A stretch of 64,000 nt of DNA from DATFNI01 sp963787205 (GCA_963787205.1 CAWBCD010000028.1:87651-151650), one strand, 5' to 3'. Counted from the stretch's first letter, positions 41,598 through 51,720 are shown. Notes: generated from the sequence alone by a model not told the origin. Program-made: numbers and translations.

Positions 41598-44500
41598 TTA
41601 AAAACCGAGATTTATATTAAAGAATATAGATCTTGAATAAGGATTGGCAGTCCTTTCAAAATAGCTGTAGTCCTGTGAATCCCCCCGGAAGGTCTGTGGA
41701 TTCATATTATTCGGGGAAGAATTATAAAAATACAGCACATTTGTTGATTCCAACCCTATTCTTATACTCTGGGCTCCTAGTAATTGATGAGCTATATGGG
41801 ACGGCAATGCGTAGTTAATACTAATATTGCGTAACTGGATATAACTGAGTTTATAAAACCAGTTACTATTGATAGTACCAGATCCCCATGAGTTGTCCCA
41901 GTAGGCGACATCAGAGGCATGTGAGGGTTCAATGTAACCTTTTTTATATGCTTGCTCATAGGTCATCCCGCTGACATCAACTTGATTGCCAGCTGGCGTT
42001 GTCACCGTTGTTCCTTTTGCAAATACGCCATTGGGAATAACCCCGTCATGGAATGTTTCTCCCTTGGTATCGGCATATTGGCTGGTCCAGGTGATTCCGC
42101 CATGGGCAGCATCCCTTCCTTTAAGAGATGTCGCCAGAAGTCCCCACGCTGTTCCGTATCGATTCGTGAAGGATGCAACGTCTCCACCAAAACGACCTGC
42201 AATCAGGAATGACAACGAAATATTTTTGTACTGGAATGAACTTGATACATTTCCGAGGAAATCGGGCTGTATGGATCCGACTTTCTGAACGGTACCGCTT
42301 CGTTTATAATAGCCGCTTCGAGTGGTGTTATCATACAAAAGTATTTTTTGTCCCTGGCTGTTCGTAGCGGGTAAGATATCAGAGAGCAGGGCTCCATAAC
42401 TTCCCCCAATATAAGCCGCGCTGCCAATACGATAATTCCCATAATTAGGATAACCAGCCAACAATTTATACTGGCCGACACCCGAATGTAATGAAACTAT
42501 TTTATTACGGTTGCGGGTGTAGTTAAACTTTACATTCCAGTTGATATCATTGGTAATGACCGGGACCAGTTTCAGAGAAGCTTCAATCCCTTGGTTTTGG
42601 ATATTACCGGCATTGATCATTTGTTCTGTTGCCCCGCTTTCCTGAGGTGCCGGAATATTTAAAATTTGATTGAAGGTGTTATCCTTGTAATAGGTAAAGT
42701 CTAAACCAATCCTGTTGTTGAAAAACTGAAGATTGGTTCCGAATTCATAAGAACGCTTCTGTTCCGGTTTTAAATTCGGACTGATCATGGTTCTATTTAC
42801 GGAATTCGTATAGATATATCCTGAACCGGTTTGTATAGTTCCAAGACCATATCCCTGGTTGATGGAATAAGGTTCGGTATCATTTCCGACACGGGCAATA
42901 GAAGCCCTTAACTTACCAAAGGAGATCCAATCCGGTAAATGTAACGTTTCATTGAATATCCACGATACACTGGCGGATGGATAGAAATAAGAATAATTAC
43001 CTGATCCATTGGCATATACCAAGGCAGATGACCAGTCGTTTCGCCCTGTCAAATCCAGAAATAATTGATTCTTCCATGACAGATTTACAAGGGCAAATAA
43101 CGAGTTAATTTGTTTGTTTCGCCCAACAAACCCATTAATGGTACTTCTTTCGCCAACATACCCATAACTGTTCAGGGTTTGGACACTATTGCCAAGAAAA
43201 TACTGTCCAGGGACTGTCAAACCACCAACGGTATTAGCGCCGTTTTGACTGGATCCGATTCGATAAATTTGACCACCTACCGTAGCATCAATTCCGAAAT
43301 CTTTGTAATTCCGTTTTGCCTGGGCCATAAATTTACCGCTCATTTCTTGTTGATAGTCATGCTCAAGAGTATAAGATCCACCTTGGTTATTATAGCCTTG
43401 TCCAAGTTCTTCTACGGTATATCTATAGTCGTAAATGTTCATATTCCCGTTCAAGGTGAGGCTTAACCACTTGGTCGGATTGGCAGTTACAGTAACGATA
43501 GGCCTCCAGGTATTTTCAACCCGTTCCTGATTGTTCTTATATACGCTAAACCATAACCCGGGATCCGGAACATTTCCATATTTATCGCCATTGGCTGTAC
43601 TCGGAATACCGCCGTTATCAGCTACATATGCATATGGTTGATCATACTTCTTGGTATTGTATGCTCTGGAGAAGTCGTACAAGAAACCATCACTTATCGT
43701 AGTTGGCGGATTTTGAGGTATGGAACGCGTATAACTGACAGAACCATGGATCTTTAGATAGTTGGTTATATTATATGTGGTTTTAACTAAACCTGAATAA
43801 TCACTCAGCTTTTCTCTTGGATATATCCCATTATTGACTTTAGTTCCGAAATTAAAATAATAGGTTCCTTTGCTGGTTCCACCATTAATAGTCACATTCG
43901 TGCTGTTATAGAAACCTTTTTGAAAAGCATCTAAAAAATTATTCGGATATGCCTTATAGGGAACCATAGTCTTATCAAAATCTTCAATCTGACTAATTGA
44001 CCCGAATTTAGGTCCCCATGCCATACCATAGGCGGGTCCGGTAAACCAACCGATAAGAGAGGGCACCTGTTTACCGTTCAGCGTATTCGTATAAAACTGG
44101 TTGGTATCAAAACGATAGTAATTCCCATTGGCGTCTTTATTGCCATAGCTTATGTAGCCTGCCAGGGGACCAGGGCCGTACTCATTTTGAAACTTAGGCC
44201 CTGCATACGCATAATTAACGCCGGCTGTTTCATTAATGGTTACCCCTACGCCCTTTCCGATATGACCACTTTTTGTGGTAATGACCACGGCACCATTCAA
44301 AGCCTGGGAACCATAAAGAGCTGTGGCAGCGGCCCCTTTGAGAATGGTAATCGATTCTATATTATTTGAATTAATATTCCGTATTTGATTACCGTAGTCA
44401 CTGGGGTTATTGTACCATTCGCTACCCCCTGAGGTTTGATTCTGCAGAATAACACCGTCGACAACAAAAATCGGCATGTTATTGCCACCCAAAGTAGATT

Positions 44501-45371
44501 CACCACGTATGGTAATGGCCGTTCCACCAAAAACGCCACCATCAGAGTTGTTGATGTCAACCCCGGCAGCCTGGCCCTGAAGGGCTGAAACAGGATTGAT
44601 GGCGTGTACCGTCGCTAATTTTTCTCCGCTGATTGAAGAAACCGAATAACCTAAATCACGGGGATTTCTCTTCAGACCAAGGGCAGTAACAACAAGCTGT
44701 TGCCCTTTGACAGAAGTTGGAGATAATTGTACGTTAATCGTTTGACGCCCCCTGATAGCGACCGATTTCGATGTATATCCTAAATAGGAATAAATCAAAG
44801 TGTCTGTAGGACTAGGTACGGACAAACTGTATTTGCCATTATTATCTGTCGCTGTTCCGATACTGGTTCCTTTTACTATAACGTTTACACCTGGCAGTGG
44901 GTCCCCGCTTTGGCTGTCTGTTACTGAACCGCTAACGGAAATATTATTAACAATATATGATGTAATGCGTTCGTTTTTTTGTGCCGGAGCGCTGATGAAG
45001 ACAATCTGGCCGGAAGGCGAGGCGTAAGCCATCAGGTTCGTGTTATCCAGTGCCTTGTTAATCGCTTCGACTACCGACGATTTTTTCAGATTAAGCGAAA
45101 CACGCTTATTCCTGGGGATTAGACTTTTATTATAGGTTAATCTCACATTGCCTTTCCTGGCAATCAATTGTATTGCATCGGCGAGGCTCATATTATGAAC
45201 ATCAAGTGATACGGCGTGAACATAGCTTGGCTGCAATGTTCCTTGATGGGCATACCAACTCAGCGGCGTATAATTTTTATAGGCCCCCTGAGAGATGGCT
45301 TGGGTAGATACCACCCCCATCAAGCTCATTGCGAGCAGAGTTGTAGTGATGTAATGTAGCCTTGTTTTCAT
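41598..45371 (-). CDS. SusC/RagA-like TonB-dependent transporter with STN domain (unit 2)
   Basis: The 1257-residue receptor has the same signal peptide and STN domain as unit 1 (MKTRLHYITTTLLAMSLMGV; SLDVHNMSLADAIQLIARKG). A carboxypeptidase-like domain (GSVTDSQSGDPLPGVNVIVK), a plug (LQGQAAGVDINNSDGGVFGG, LKGAAATALYGSQALNGAVV) and a barrel ending SRSIFFNINLGF follow. Similarity to unit 1 falls sharply after about residue 125. Signalling is therefore shared and transport is different. It lies 15 bases after fecR and 13 before susD. Confidence 0.96.
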   Translation of the reverse strand: MKTRLHYITTTLLAMSLMGVVSTQAISQGAYKNYTPLSWYAHQGTLQPSYVHAVSLDVHNMSLADAIQLIARKGNVRLTYNKSLIPRNKRVSLNLKKSSVVEAINKALDNTNLMAYASPSGQIVFISAPAQKNERITSYIVNNISVSGSVTDSQSGDPLPGVNVIVKGTSIGTATDNNGKYSLSVPSPTDTLIYSYLGYTSKSVAIRGRQTINVQLSPTSVKGQQLVVTALGLKRNPRDLGYSVSSISGEKLATVHAINPVSALQGQAAGVDINNSDGGVFGGTAITIRGESTLGGNNMPIFVVDGVILQNQTSGGSEWYNNPSDYGNQIRNINSNNIESITILKGAAATALYGSQALNGAVVITTKSGHIGKGVGVTINETAGVNYAYAGPKFQNEYGPGPLAGYISYGNKDANGNYYRFDTNQFYTNTLNGKQVPSLIGWFTGPAYGMAWGPKFGSISQIEDFDKTMVPYKAYPNNFLDAFQKGFYNSTNVTINGGTSKGTYYFNFGTKVNNGIYPREKLSDYSGLVKTTYNITNYLKIHGSVSYTRSIPQNPPTTISDGFLYDFSRAYNTKKYDQPYAYVADNGGIPSTANGDKYGNVPDPGLWFSVYKNNQERVENTWRPIVTVTANPTKWLSLTLNGNMNIYDYRYTVEELGQGYNNQGGSYTLEHDYQQEMSGKFMAQAKRNYKDFGIDATVGGQIYRIGSSQNGANTVGGLTVPGQYFLGNSVQTLNSYGYVGERSTINGFVGRNKQINSLFALVNLSWKNQLFLDLTGRNDWSSALVYANGSGNYSYFYPSASVSWIFNETLHLPDWISFGKLRASIARVGNDTEPYSINQGYGLGTIQTGSGYIYTNSVNRTMISPNLKPEQKRSYEFGTNLQFFNNRIGLDFTYYKDNTFNQILNIPAPQESGATEQMINAGNIQNQGIEASLKLVPVITNDINWNVKFNYTRNRNKIVSLHSGVGQYKLLAGYPNYGNYRIGSAAYIGGSYGALLSDILPATNSQGQKILLYDNTTRSGYYKRSGTVQKVGSIQPDFLGNVSSSFQYKNISLSFLIAGRFGGDVASFTNRYGTAWGLLATSLKGRDAAHGGITWTSQYADTKGETFHDGVIPNGVFAKGTTVTTPAGNQVDVSGMTYEQAYKKGYIEPSHASDVAYWDNSWGSGTINSNWFYKLSYIQLRNISINYALPSHIAHQLLGAQSIRIGLESTNVLYFYNSSPNNMNPQTFRGDSQDYSYFERTANPYSRSIFFNINLGF

Positions 45372-45386
45372 GGCATACGGTTTGGT

Positions 45387-46463
45387 TTAGGGTTTACGCT
45401 TGTTGTAGAAAAACAGAGTGTCATTCTGGATTTTGTAATCCAGATTCAGAGATAATGCTAGTGCCTGGGCAACATCGTCGATCGGCTGCCTGCTGGAAAA
45501 GCGAGTAGTGATCCGCTGGTTCGCAAGAGATCTGTTATATATGACCGCTTTTAGATCGAACCAGCGTTTGAGTGATCGGGTGATTTCGGCGAACGGAGCG
45601 TCTTTAAATGATAAATCGCCGTTTATCCATCCCATAAAGTGCTTAGCATCGATCGGGGTAACAGCGGCCGATTTATTCGTAAAATTTATTTCACCCATAT
45701 ATCCGGGTGTCACAACAAGAGGGGTCGACTGGGCGACATCGGGGGCTTGAATAGAAACCTTCCCATGAGCGACGACCACCTTTACATGATCTTCCGAGGG
45801 GTAAGAACGCAGGTCGAATTTTGTGCCCAAATCTTTCACTATGGATTGGTTTACATTGACCTGAAAAGGATGGGTATCAGAATGCTTGACGCTGAAATAG
45901 GCCTCACCCTTCAGCAAAACCTTGCGAATGGGATGATTGTAGGTCGATGGTATTCTCAGCTCGCTTTCCGGGGCAAGCACAATTTTAGTACCGTCAGACA
46001 ATGAAAGCTTGATACGCTGGCCCGACCTGGAGGTGACCGTATGATAAGTTACTGCAATCTCGGAGTTTCTGTGACGAAAAGTTCCGGTGTAGTAGAGAAT
46101 AAATACTGTAACAAGACCCACCATGAGTACGGCAGCCACTTTCATGATAAGGCCGACCCAGGAATCCTTTCTTGGCTTTGTAATAGGAACAGGTTTTTCT
46201 CCTGACTGGATAGGAACCTTGCGACCGGAATGTGAAACCCCCTGTTTCTTTATTTTTTCCCAGGTGGCTTCATAAGCTTTTTCTAAATCCCATTCATTGT
46301 CAGATGTCCGCTGCGGCGGATGCCAAATGGATTTCATTTTGTTGACAATTTCCTGGCGCTCCGGATCCTCAGCGAGCCATTCCATAAAGATGCGGCGCTC
46401 CTTATCAGTGATACTGCCGTCCAGATACCGGCGCATCAATTCCCAATTTATATTCTCGTGCAT
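45387..46463 (-). CDS. FecR-type anti-sigma factor (unit 2)
   Basis: I start at ATG 46463 (MHENINWELMRRYLDG), matching MDENMNWELMRRYLDG of unit 1. An ATG 21 bases earlier would lie inside the conserved non-coding spacer block. The 358-residue protein has the same plan as unit 1: anti-sigma region, span at about 107-127 (MKVAAVLMVGLVTVFILYYT), FecR domain and DUF4974 domain. It should hold the ECF sigma factor until SusC binds ligand. The 3' end and the start of susC are almost base-for-base the same as in unit 1, which points to recent duplication or gene conversion. Confidence 0.94.
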   Translation of the reverse strand: MHENINWELMRRYLDGSITDKERRIFMEWLAEDPERQEIVNKMKSIWHPPQRTSDNEWDLEKAYEATWEKIKKQGVSHSGRKVPIQSGEKPVPITKPRKDSWVGLIMKVAAVLMVGLVTVFILYYTGTFRHRNSEIAVTYHTVTSRSGQRIKLSLSDGTKIVLAPESELRIPSTYNHPIRKVLLKGEAYFSVKHSDTHPFQVNVNQSIVKDLGTKFDLRSYPSEDHVKVVVAHGKVSIQAPDVAQSTPLVVTPGYMGEINFTNKSAAVTPIDAKHFMGWINGDLSFKDAPFAEITRSLKRWFDLKAVIYNRSLANQRITTRFSSRQPIDDVAQALALSLNLDYKIQNDTLFFYNKRKP

Positions 46464-46478
46464 ACCTATTGGCTTTAG

Positions 46479-46527
46479 TGACAAAACAACTGTAAGGCGA
46501 ATAACCCTACCCCGGTTTTAAAAAAAC
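46479..46527. repeat. Conserved sigma-fecR spacer block, copy 2
   Basis: GTGACAAAACAACTGTAAGG followed by CGAATAACCCTACCCCGG and an A-run matches copy 1 at 39008-39057. Read on the minus strand the CCGGGGTAGGG core is just upstream of the fecR start. Beyond the block the two copies differ. Confidence 0.6.
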
Positions 46528-46699
46528 TGTGTTCCTGATGAAAAATCGCAGGTACTTGCTATACGGCGGCAGACAAAGGAAGAGTTGGGACCCGAGGGGC
46601 GCATGATGCATCGTGAAACTGATAGGGGAATTGAGACCATTTCACGGGCCCGAGCGTCTGTCTGAAGAAAGGAGGGGGCTTTCTCTGGAGAAAATGGCA

Positions 46700-47242
46700 C
46701 TAGTCTCCGAATATCTCTTCGTAGAGTTGCATGAGGGCAATGCGAATATGTTTCTCTACGGTCTTGACGGAAATATCGAGGGCATCGGCTATTTCCATGT
46801 AAGTAAGCTGATAAAAACGGCTGAGAACGAAAACAGTACCTCTTCTTGGGGGCAGATCATCGATGGCCTGATAAATGGCTTTTTCAAGATCGGAATTGTC
46901 ACTTATCTCAGGATCGAACACGAGTTCCCGTGTGCTGTTTTGCCGGACCTGCTCAGCCCAGTTTTTCTCCAGTTTATCGTGTTTTATATAGTTCAGAGCC
47001 TGATTACGAACTGCACGGAACAGATATGATTTTACCGTATGATTGGGAGCCCAGTTTTCTCTCAAGTTCCAGATATTGGCAAATACATCCTGAACAAGAT
47101 CTTCGGCTACCGGAGCGATTTTGACAAACGAGACGGCATATTCGCACAGGCTGACATAGTAGGTATCAAATAATAATTTAAAAGCCGTAGCATCGCCCTC
47201 TTGAATTCCTTCTACGACTGTTTTTTCCATGAAATCCGGCAT
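46700..47242 (-). CDS. ECF RNA polymerase sigma factor of the SusC/SusD locus
   Basis: The 180-residue factor has sigma-2 at about 15-85 (AFKLLFDTYYVSLCEYAVSF, VAEDLVQDVFANIWNLRENW, VKSYLFRAVRNQALNYIKHD) and sigma-4 at about 120-175 (AIYQAIDDLPPRRGTVFVLS, YMEIADALDISVKTVEKHIR). It belongs to the Bacteroidota group of FecI-like factors. It leads sigma-fecR-susC-susD, the normal order. As the only complete sigma gene for two similar FecR proteins, it may control both units. The sigma start could be 12 bases downstream at a second ATG. Confidence 0.95.
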   Translation of the reverse strand: MPDFMEKTVVEGIQEGDATAFKLLFDTYYVSLCEYAVSFVKIAPVAEDLVQDVFANIWNLRENWAPNHTVKSYLFRAVRNQALNYIKHDKLEKNWAEQVRQNSTRELVFDPEISDNSDLEKAIYQAIDDLPPRRGTVFVLSRFYQLTYMEIADALDISVKTVEKHIRIALMQLYEEIFGD

Positions 47243-47736
47243 GACGCAGAGGCCCTTTCCTCAGCTAGACGTAAATACCCTGGTATTAGATCGAAAACTC
47301 AGAGCAGCGTTCTGGTTGAAGGGTGCTATAATGAGTTTGGCGAAGGTTTAATTTACAAATCTTTTGGTTTCACCCAAACCGATTGGAAGCCGGATAGTTA
47401 GATATTTGAGAAATACTATATGATGAATGGAAGGGTTATAATTGATTTTACATGCCTAGTAACTAACCCTTTTAAAAATAGTTTCTTGCATTCAAGAAAA
47501 TATATTTTGATCGCGAAATAGAATTTTTTAATGAAAGACGGCACGTTGAGTCAAAAGCACATTTGAGTCGCTTTTTTGAGGGGGCATCTTTTTTTATTAT
47601 TCCATAATATCAGATGGATATCGATATCATTCATAAATTATTTTAATTTACACTTTACTTTAAAGTATTATCGCTAAAGCGATCAGGTTGACCTAGATCT
47701 ACGTCGAGCTTTTATAAATTAATGAGCGGGGGAATT
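47243..47736. other. Divergent intergenic stretch
   Basis: This AT-rich region lies between the sigma gene (minus) and the large secreted protein (plus) and should hold both promoters. Short palindromes occur (GATATCGATATC near 47617, TCGCTAAAGCGA near 47670). No gene or known RNA was recognised. Confidence 0.4.
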
Positions 47737-50700
47737 ATGCCTGGTTTTCGTTGTTTCGTCCTGTCATTCGGAATTTTCATTATTGGAGTATTTTTTTTGA
47801 TCCGGCGGGCATCTGCACAGATTTACCAAAGTGATCCATTCCATAATACCTACAACCTCGGGCAGGATGCTGAAATCGTCATATTCAGACCTCCATACCT
47901 GAATAATAATGTTACTCCCGGCCGTATTGAAGCCTCGATCTACGATACCAAAGGTGCCGTCGAAAATGGTTTTTCTTTGATGAGTACCTATGCCGACACC
48001 AATGCACACGGCCTTTATGGAATGAGTCAGGCGTTTGATGCTGCAACGGGTGATTTGAACGCCGACGGACAGGATAACGTCATTGCTGCCTGGGAAGGAC
48101 CCAATCACACAATCACTCTCTCAGTTCCGCAGATTGATACAACCAACCTGCAGCGCACCGGCGCATGGTACGGTTCGGTTCAAGATTATGGGGTCCCGAA
48201 GATGTTTTACGATTCGACGAAGTTTGCGGATAATAAGGTGAAAAGTATTATCCGCGTCGCTACCGGTCAGTTTGATGAAGATGCTGCCAGAGAATTCGTG
48301 GTTGCCTATTGGGCGGATACCGGTGATCCTAAAGGGGGACCAGTACAGCTTGTGTTTTACAAGATGATGAATGGAACCCCAACGCCTACAGACAGTATAC
48401 AGGTGGGGGATATCAGGCCATTCCAGACGCAATATCCGGGGATCCTTTCGGAGTCAAATTTATTCGATATCGCTGTGGGTGATTTTGACGGAGATGGCGT
48501 AGATGAGGTTGCTGTAGCCGATGTGGAACCGGGGGCAACGAACGGGAGCAGCTTCGGCTGGAAATTGATGGCGCATATCGTAAGGAAAGATAAGAATACA
48601 GGCCGCTGGGTTCCTTATATCGATTCCAGCAAACCATTAGACAGTGCACCCTATAATTCCAATGATATCCTGGTGCGCCTGTCGCTTACCTCCGGTGATT
48701 ATAACGGTGATGGCCGGGCAGACCTGGCCTATGCCTGGGAAAAGCATCCCATCAATGATTCATCGTGCTCAATCGGACTACAACCTCTGGTGGTGACACT
48801 GCCGTCCAGTTCAAGTGGTGATATTGCAATACCCGGTAGCTATCTGGACTCCCCTTTAATCTCATCGAATAGCTCATGGGGATATACGGTAGAGGTCTCC
48901 TCCGGTGACTATAATAAGGATGGAATCGATGAACTGCTGTTCAATGCAAAGGGACAGACAAGAGTCTATGAGTTTAAGAATCATACGATAAGCAGTAATA
49001 ACCTGCAGCAGATAGCCTCTATGTACCTTGGTAATACTGACCAGGAAAACAACCGACGCTCATCGTTGCTGACGGATACGGATCTTCCGTATAGTGATTC
49101 CCTCAAGTCGGACATCGTAACGTTCAGCTATGAATCGGGACATTACCAGTTGCGTGACTACCAGGCCCAACCCGGACAATCGTACACTTCTTACAACAAT
49201 CCAACCGCATCGATCAACGGTCCGCTCAATTTTGCATACTATCATTGGGTGATGGTGGCCGGTGACCTGAATGCCGATGCCGTACACCTGGGCGCGCCAA
49301 AACGAACGACTGTACATAATATAGTACAGCCGTTGGTCATATTGAATGCTCCACCCATCCATTACGATGTACTAAATGGCACGGCCTACGATGTAAATGG
49401 ATGTTTCACAAGTGGGGTGCCTTGTGATTTCAAATCGACCTATGTGAATGCTACTGACAATACGATGGAGGTGTCTACCGAGGTCAATGCGGACTGGGGG
49501 GTGTCTCAATCGATATCAGCGACAGTAGGTGCAGGGGGCAGTGGGGTGTTAAAAAAACTGCCGTTTTCTGTCTCAGCTTCGATAACAGGAACGCTGGATC
49601 GTACCTATGGGGGAGGATTTTCTAAGGTCAGCGGGTCATCGAATACGTATAAAGTGACCGTGACATCTGATGCCATCGCTGATGATCGCATTTATGCCAC
49701 AGTGTCCGATTATGATATCCTTGAATACCCAACATATTCCAAAGGCGAGTTGGCAGGTCACGTGGCCGTGGTGCTTCCCAAATTCACAGGTCTTGAGAGC
49801 TTGCAGAATACCTGGTTTGCCGGTAAGAGTGAGAGAGCCCGAATGTATCTTGCTGATCATGAAGTCGGCAATATCCTCTCTTATCCTGCGTCGGCTACCC
49901 TCCCGGCCGGAGCAACTCTGTTTGGAAACGGAGGTTTTGCGAGTGGCGGAGGTGCGGATACCTGGGAGCTTTCGGGCAATTCTACACAGGATTGGGAACT
50001 TATGTTCAGTTCTACTCAAATCAGTGAACGAACCCGGAAATCTTACCAGACGCTCGATCGTAGCGTGTCGACTGATTTGAGTGTGAGTTACGGAGTGGCA
50101 GACGTCGATCTGAAAGGCACCATGTCCGATTCTTATGACAATAACCAGATTTCAACCCATAAGACAACGGTCCACCAGGAGAGCGGACTAAAGGTGCATT
50201 TCGGTACGATCGATGCATCTATCCTGGGTACAAAAACATATACAGTCTCCCCCTATGTATACTGGGATTCGGCCGGTGCACTCGTCCTCGATTACGCAGT
50301 CAACCCGGATCAATCGACCGGCGTACCATCGTGGTGGACGCAACAATATGGCAGCAAACCCGACCTCACGTTTAACCTTCCATGGCTCTATGATGAACAG
50401 AAAGGGATCGGCAGCACTGATCCGCAGGTCCAGAGTCAGGAGACCCGCGATATCATCTTTAACCCCGTAAATCCGCAACCCGGTGAGGTGGTTTCGATTT
50501 ATGCCCGGGTCGATAACTATAGCCTTACGGATATGAGCACCGGATCGACCCTGAAATTTTACTACGGCGATCCGAATAGCGGCGGAACTCTTATTACAAA
50601 TCAGGATGGCGTGAGCAGTGTGAATGTACCTGCCATTCAGGCCAGGAAGAGCGCCGTGATTAAACTGGCCAACTGGAAAGTGCCGGCCAATCTGACGAAC

Positions 50701-51105
50701 CAGTCAAAGGTCTATGCCGTGGTCGATCCCAACAACACGATTGCCGAGGTACATGAGAACAATAATATCGCCTGGAACCTGATCAACCCGGATGCCCCGA
50801 CGGGTACGGCCATCGAAGGGCAGGGTAATCCCGCTCTTCCGGCTCATATCTCGCTGGAACAGAATTACCCGAACCCGTTCAACCCGACCACAAACATCAG
50901 TTACTCGCTGGTGCAGGCACAGAATGTGACGATCAAGGTGTATGATATCCTGGGTCGTGAAGTGGCCACCTTGTTTAAAGGATGGCAGTCGTCGGGCACC
51001 CACCGGATACAGTTCGATGCCTCGCGTCTGTCCAGCGGCCTGTATTTCTACCGGATGCAGACCAAAGGATACGTACTGACCCGTAAGATGATGTTGATTA
51101 AATAG
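47737..51105 (+). CDS. Large secreted VCBS/FG-GAP and CARDB protein with type IX sorting tail
   Basis: I start at ATG 47737 (GGGGG seven bases upstream), giving signal MPGFRCFVLSFGIFIIGVFF..., cut near ASAQ. The protein of about 1122 residues has four FG-GAP/VCBS repeats with Ca2+ loops (DLNADGQDNV, DFDGDGVDEV, DYNGDGRADL, DYNKDGIDEL) within about 90-410. A long Ser/Thr/Gly-rich beta region spans about 580-880 (VSQSISATVGAGGSGV, PFSVSASITGTLDRTYGGGF). A CARDB domain follows at about 900-1010 (PGEVVSIYARVDNY, VHENNNIAWN), then a sorting domain (NYPNPFNPTTNISYSL, YDILGREVATL, GLYFYRM, TRKMMLIK). It is exported by the type IX system. Role is unknown; the central region looks amphipathic. Confidence 0.9.
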   Translation: MPGFRCFVLSFGIFIIGVFFLIRRASAQIYQSDPFHNTYNLGQDAEIVIFRPPYLNNNVTPGRIEASIYDTKGAVENGFSLMSTYADTNAHGLYGMSQAFDAATGDLNADGQDNVIAAWEGPNHTITLSVPQIDTTNLQRTGAWYGSVQDYGVPKMFYDSTKFADNKVKSIIRVATGQFDEDAAREFVVAYWADTGDPKGGPVQLVFYKMMNGTPTPTDSIQVGDIRPFQTQYPGILSESNLFDIAVGDFDGDGVDEVAVADVEPGATNGSSFGWKLMAHIVRKDKNTGRWVPYIDSSKPLDSAPYNSNDILVRLSLTSGDYNGDGRADLAYAWEKHPINDSSCSIGLQPLVVTLPSSSSGDIAIPGSYLDSPLISSNSSWGYTVEVSSGDYNKDGIDELLFNAKGQTRVYEFKNHTISSNNLQQIASMYLGNTDQENNRRSSLLTDTDLPYSDSLKSDIVTFSYESGHYQLRDYQAQPGQSYTSYNNPTASINGPLNFAYYHWVMVAGDLNADAVHLGAPKRTTVHNIVQPLVILNAPPIHYDVLNGTAYDVNGCFTSGVPCDFKSTYVNATDNTMEVSTEVNADWGVSQSISATVGAGGSGVLKKLPFSVSASITGTLDRTYGGGFSKVSGSSNTYKVTVTSDAIADDRIYATVSDYDILEYPTYSKGELAGHVAVVLPKFTGLESLQNTWFAGKSERARMYLADHEVGNILSYPASATLPAGATLFGNGGFASGGGADTWELSGNSTQDWELMFSSTQISERTRKSYQTLDRSVSTDLSVSYGVADVDLKGTMSDSYDNNQISTHKTTVHQESGLKVHFGTIDASILGTKTYTVSPYVYWDSAGALVLDYAVNPDQSTGVPSWWTQQYGSKPDLTFNLPWLYDEQKGIGSTDPQVQSQETRDIIFNPVNPQPGEVVSIYARVDNYSLTDMSTGSTLKFYYGDPNSGGTLITNQDGVSSVNVPAIQARKSAVIKLANWKVPANLTNQSKVYAVVDPNNTIAEVHENNNIAWNLINPDAPTGTAIEGQGNPALPAHISLEQNYPNPFNPTTNISYSLVQAQNVTIKVYDILGREVATLFKGWQSSGTHRIQFDASRLSSGLYFYRMQTKGYVLTRKMMLIK

Positions 51106-51190
51106 ACAGGGAGAGAATCGACATAGCTCTTTTTATCCCCGTAGGGATATCATATTGGTAGATATACATGAAATTGCTCCCATGTTCCAT

Positions 51191-51720
51191 GCCGTCAGGT
51201 ATGGAATATGATCAGCACGTTTGCATATTTCGTACCTGACGGCACGACACCGGGGTTTGTGTCATGCTATTTCTACCGATATTGTGTCCCTGACGGGACA
51301 AATTAATTGGCAACGCTGTTTTAAAGGGTACCGAAAATAACACAACAGAATAGATGAAGGTGCTGCTTCGCTACGTGCCATCAGGTATGGAATATGATCA
51401 GCACGTTTGCATATTTCGTACCTGACGGCACGACACCGGGGTTTGTGTCATGCCGTTTCTACCGATATCGGGTCCCTGACGGGACAAATTCATTGGCAAC
51501 GCTGTTTTAAAGGGTACCGAAAATAACACAACAGAATAGATGAAGGTGCTGCTTCGCTACGTGCCATCAGGTATGAAATATGATCAGCACGTTTGCATAT
51601 TTCGTACCTGACGGCACGACACCGGGGTTTGTGTCATGCTATTTCTACCGATATCGGGTCCCTGACGGGACAAATTAATTGGCAACGCTGTTTTAAAGGA
51701 TACCAAAAGCAACACAACTG
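51191..51720. repeat. 186-bp tandem repeat, nearly three copies
   Basis: Copies begin at 51191, 51377 and 51563, an exact 186-base period, with only a few differences. Each unit holds an inverted pair CATCAGGTA or CGTCAGGTA with TACCTGACGGC, and a second GTCCCTGACGGGAC hairpin. TATCCCCGTAGGGATATC just before (51135-51152) relates it to the single copy at 3741-3815. It fills the 750-base gap between the secreted protein and the DUF1761 gene. No spacers of CRISPR type are present. Confidence 0.9.

Noticed and set aside
51191..51720. Possible CRISPR array or coding repeat
   Set aside because: The 186-bp units are contiguous and near-identical with no spacer variety, and no frame stays open through them.
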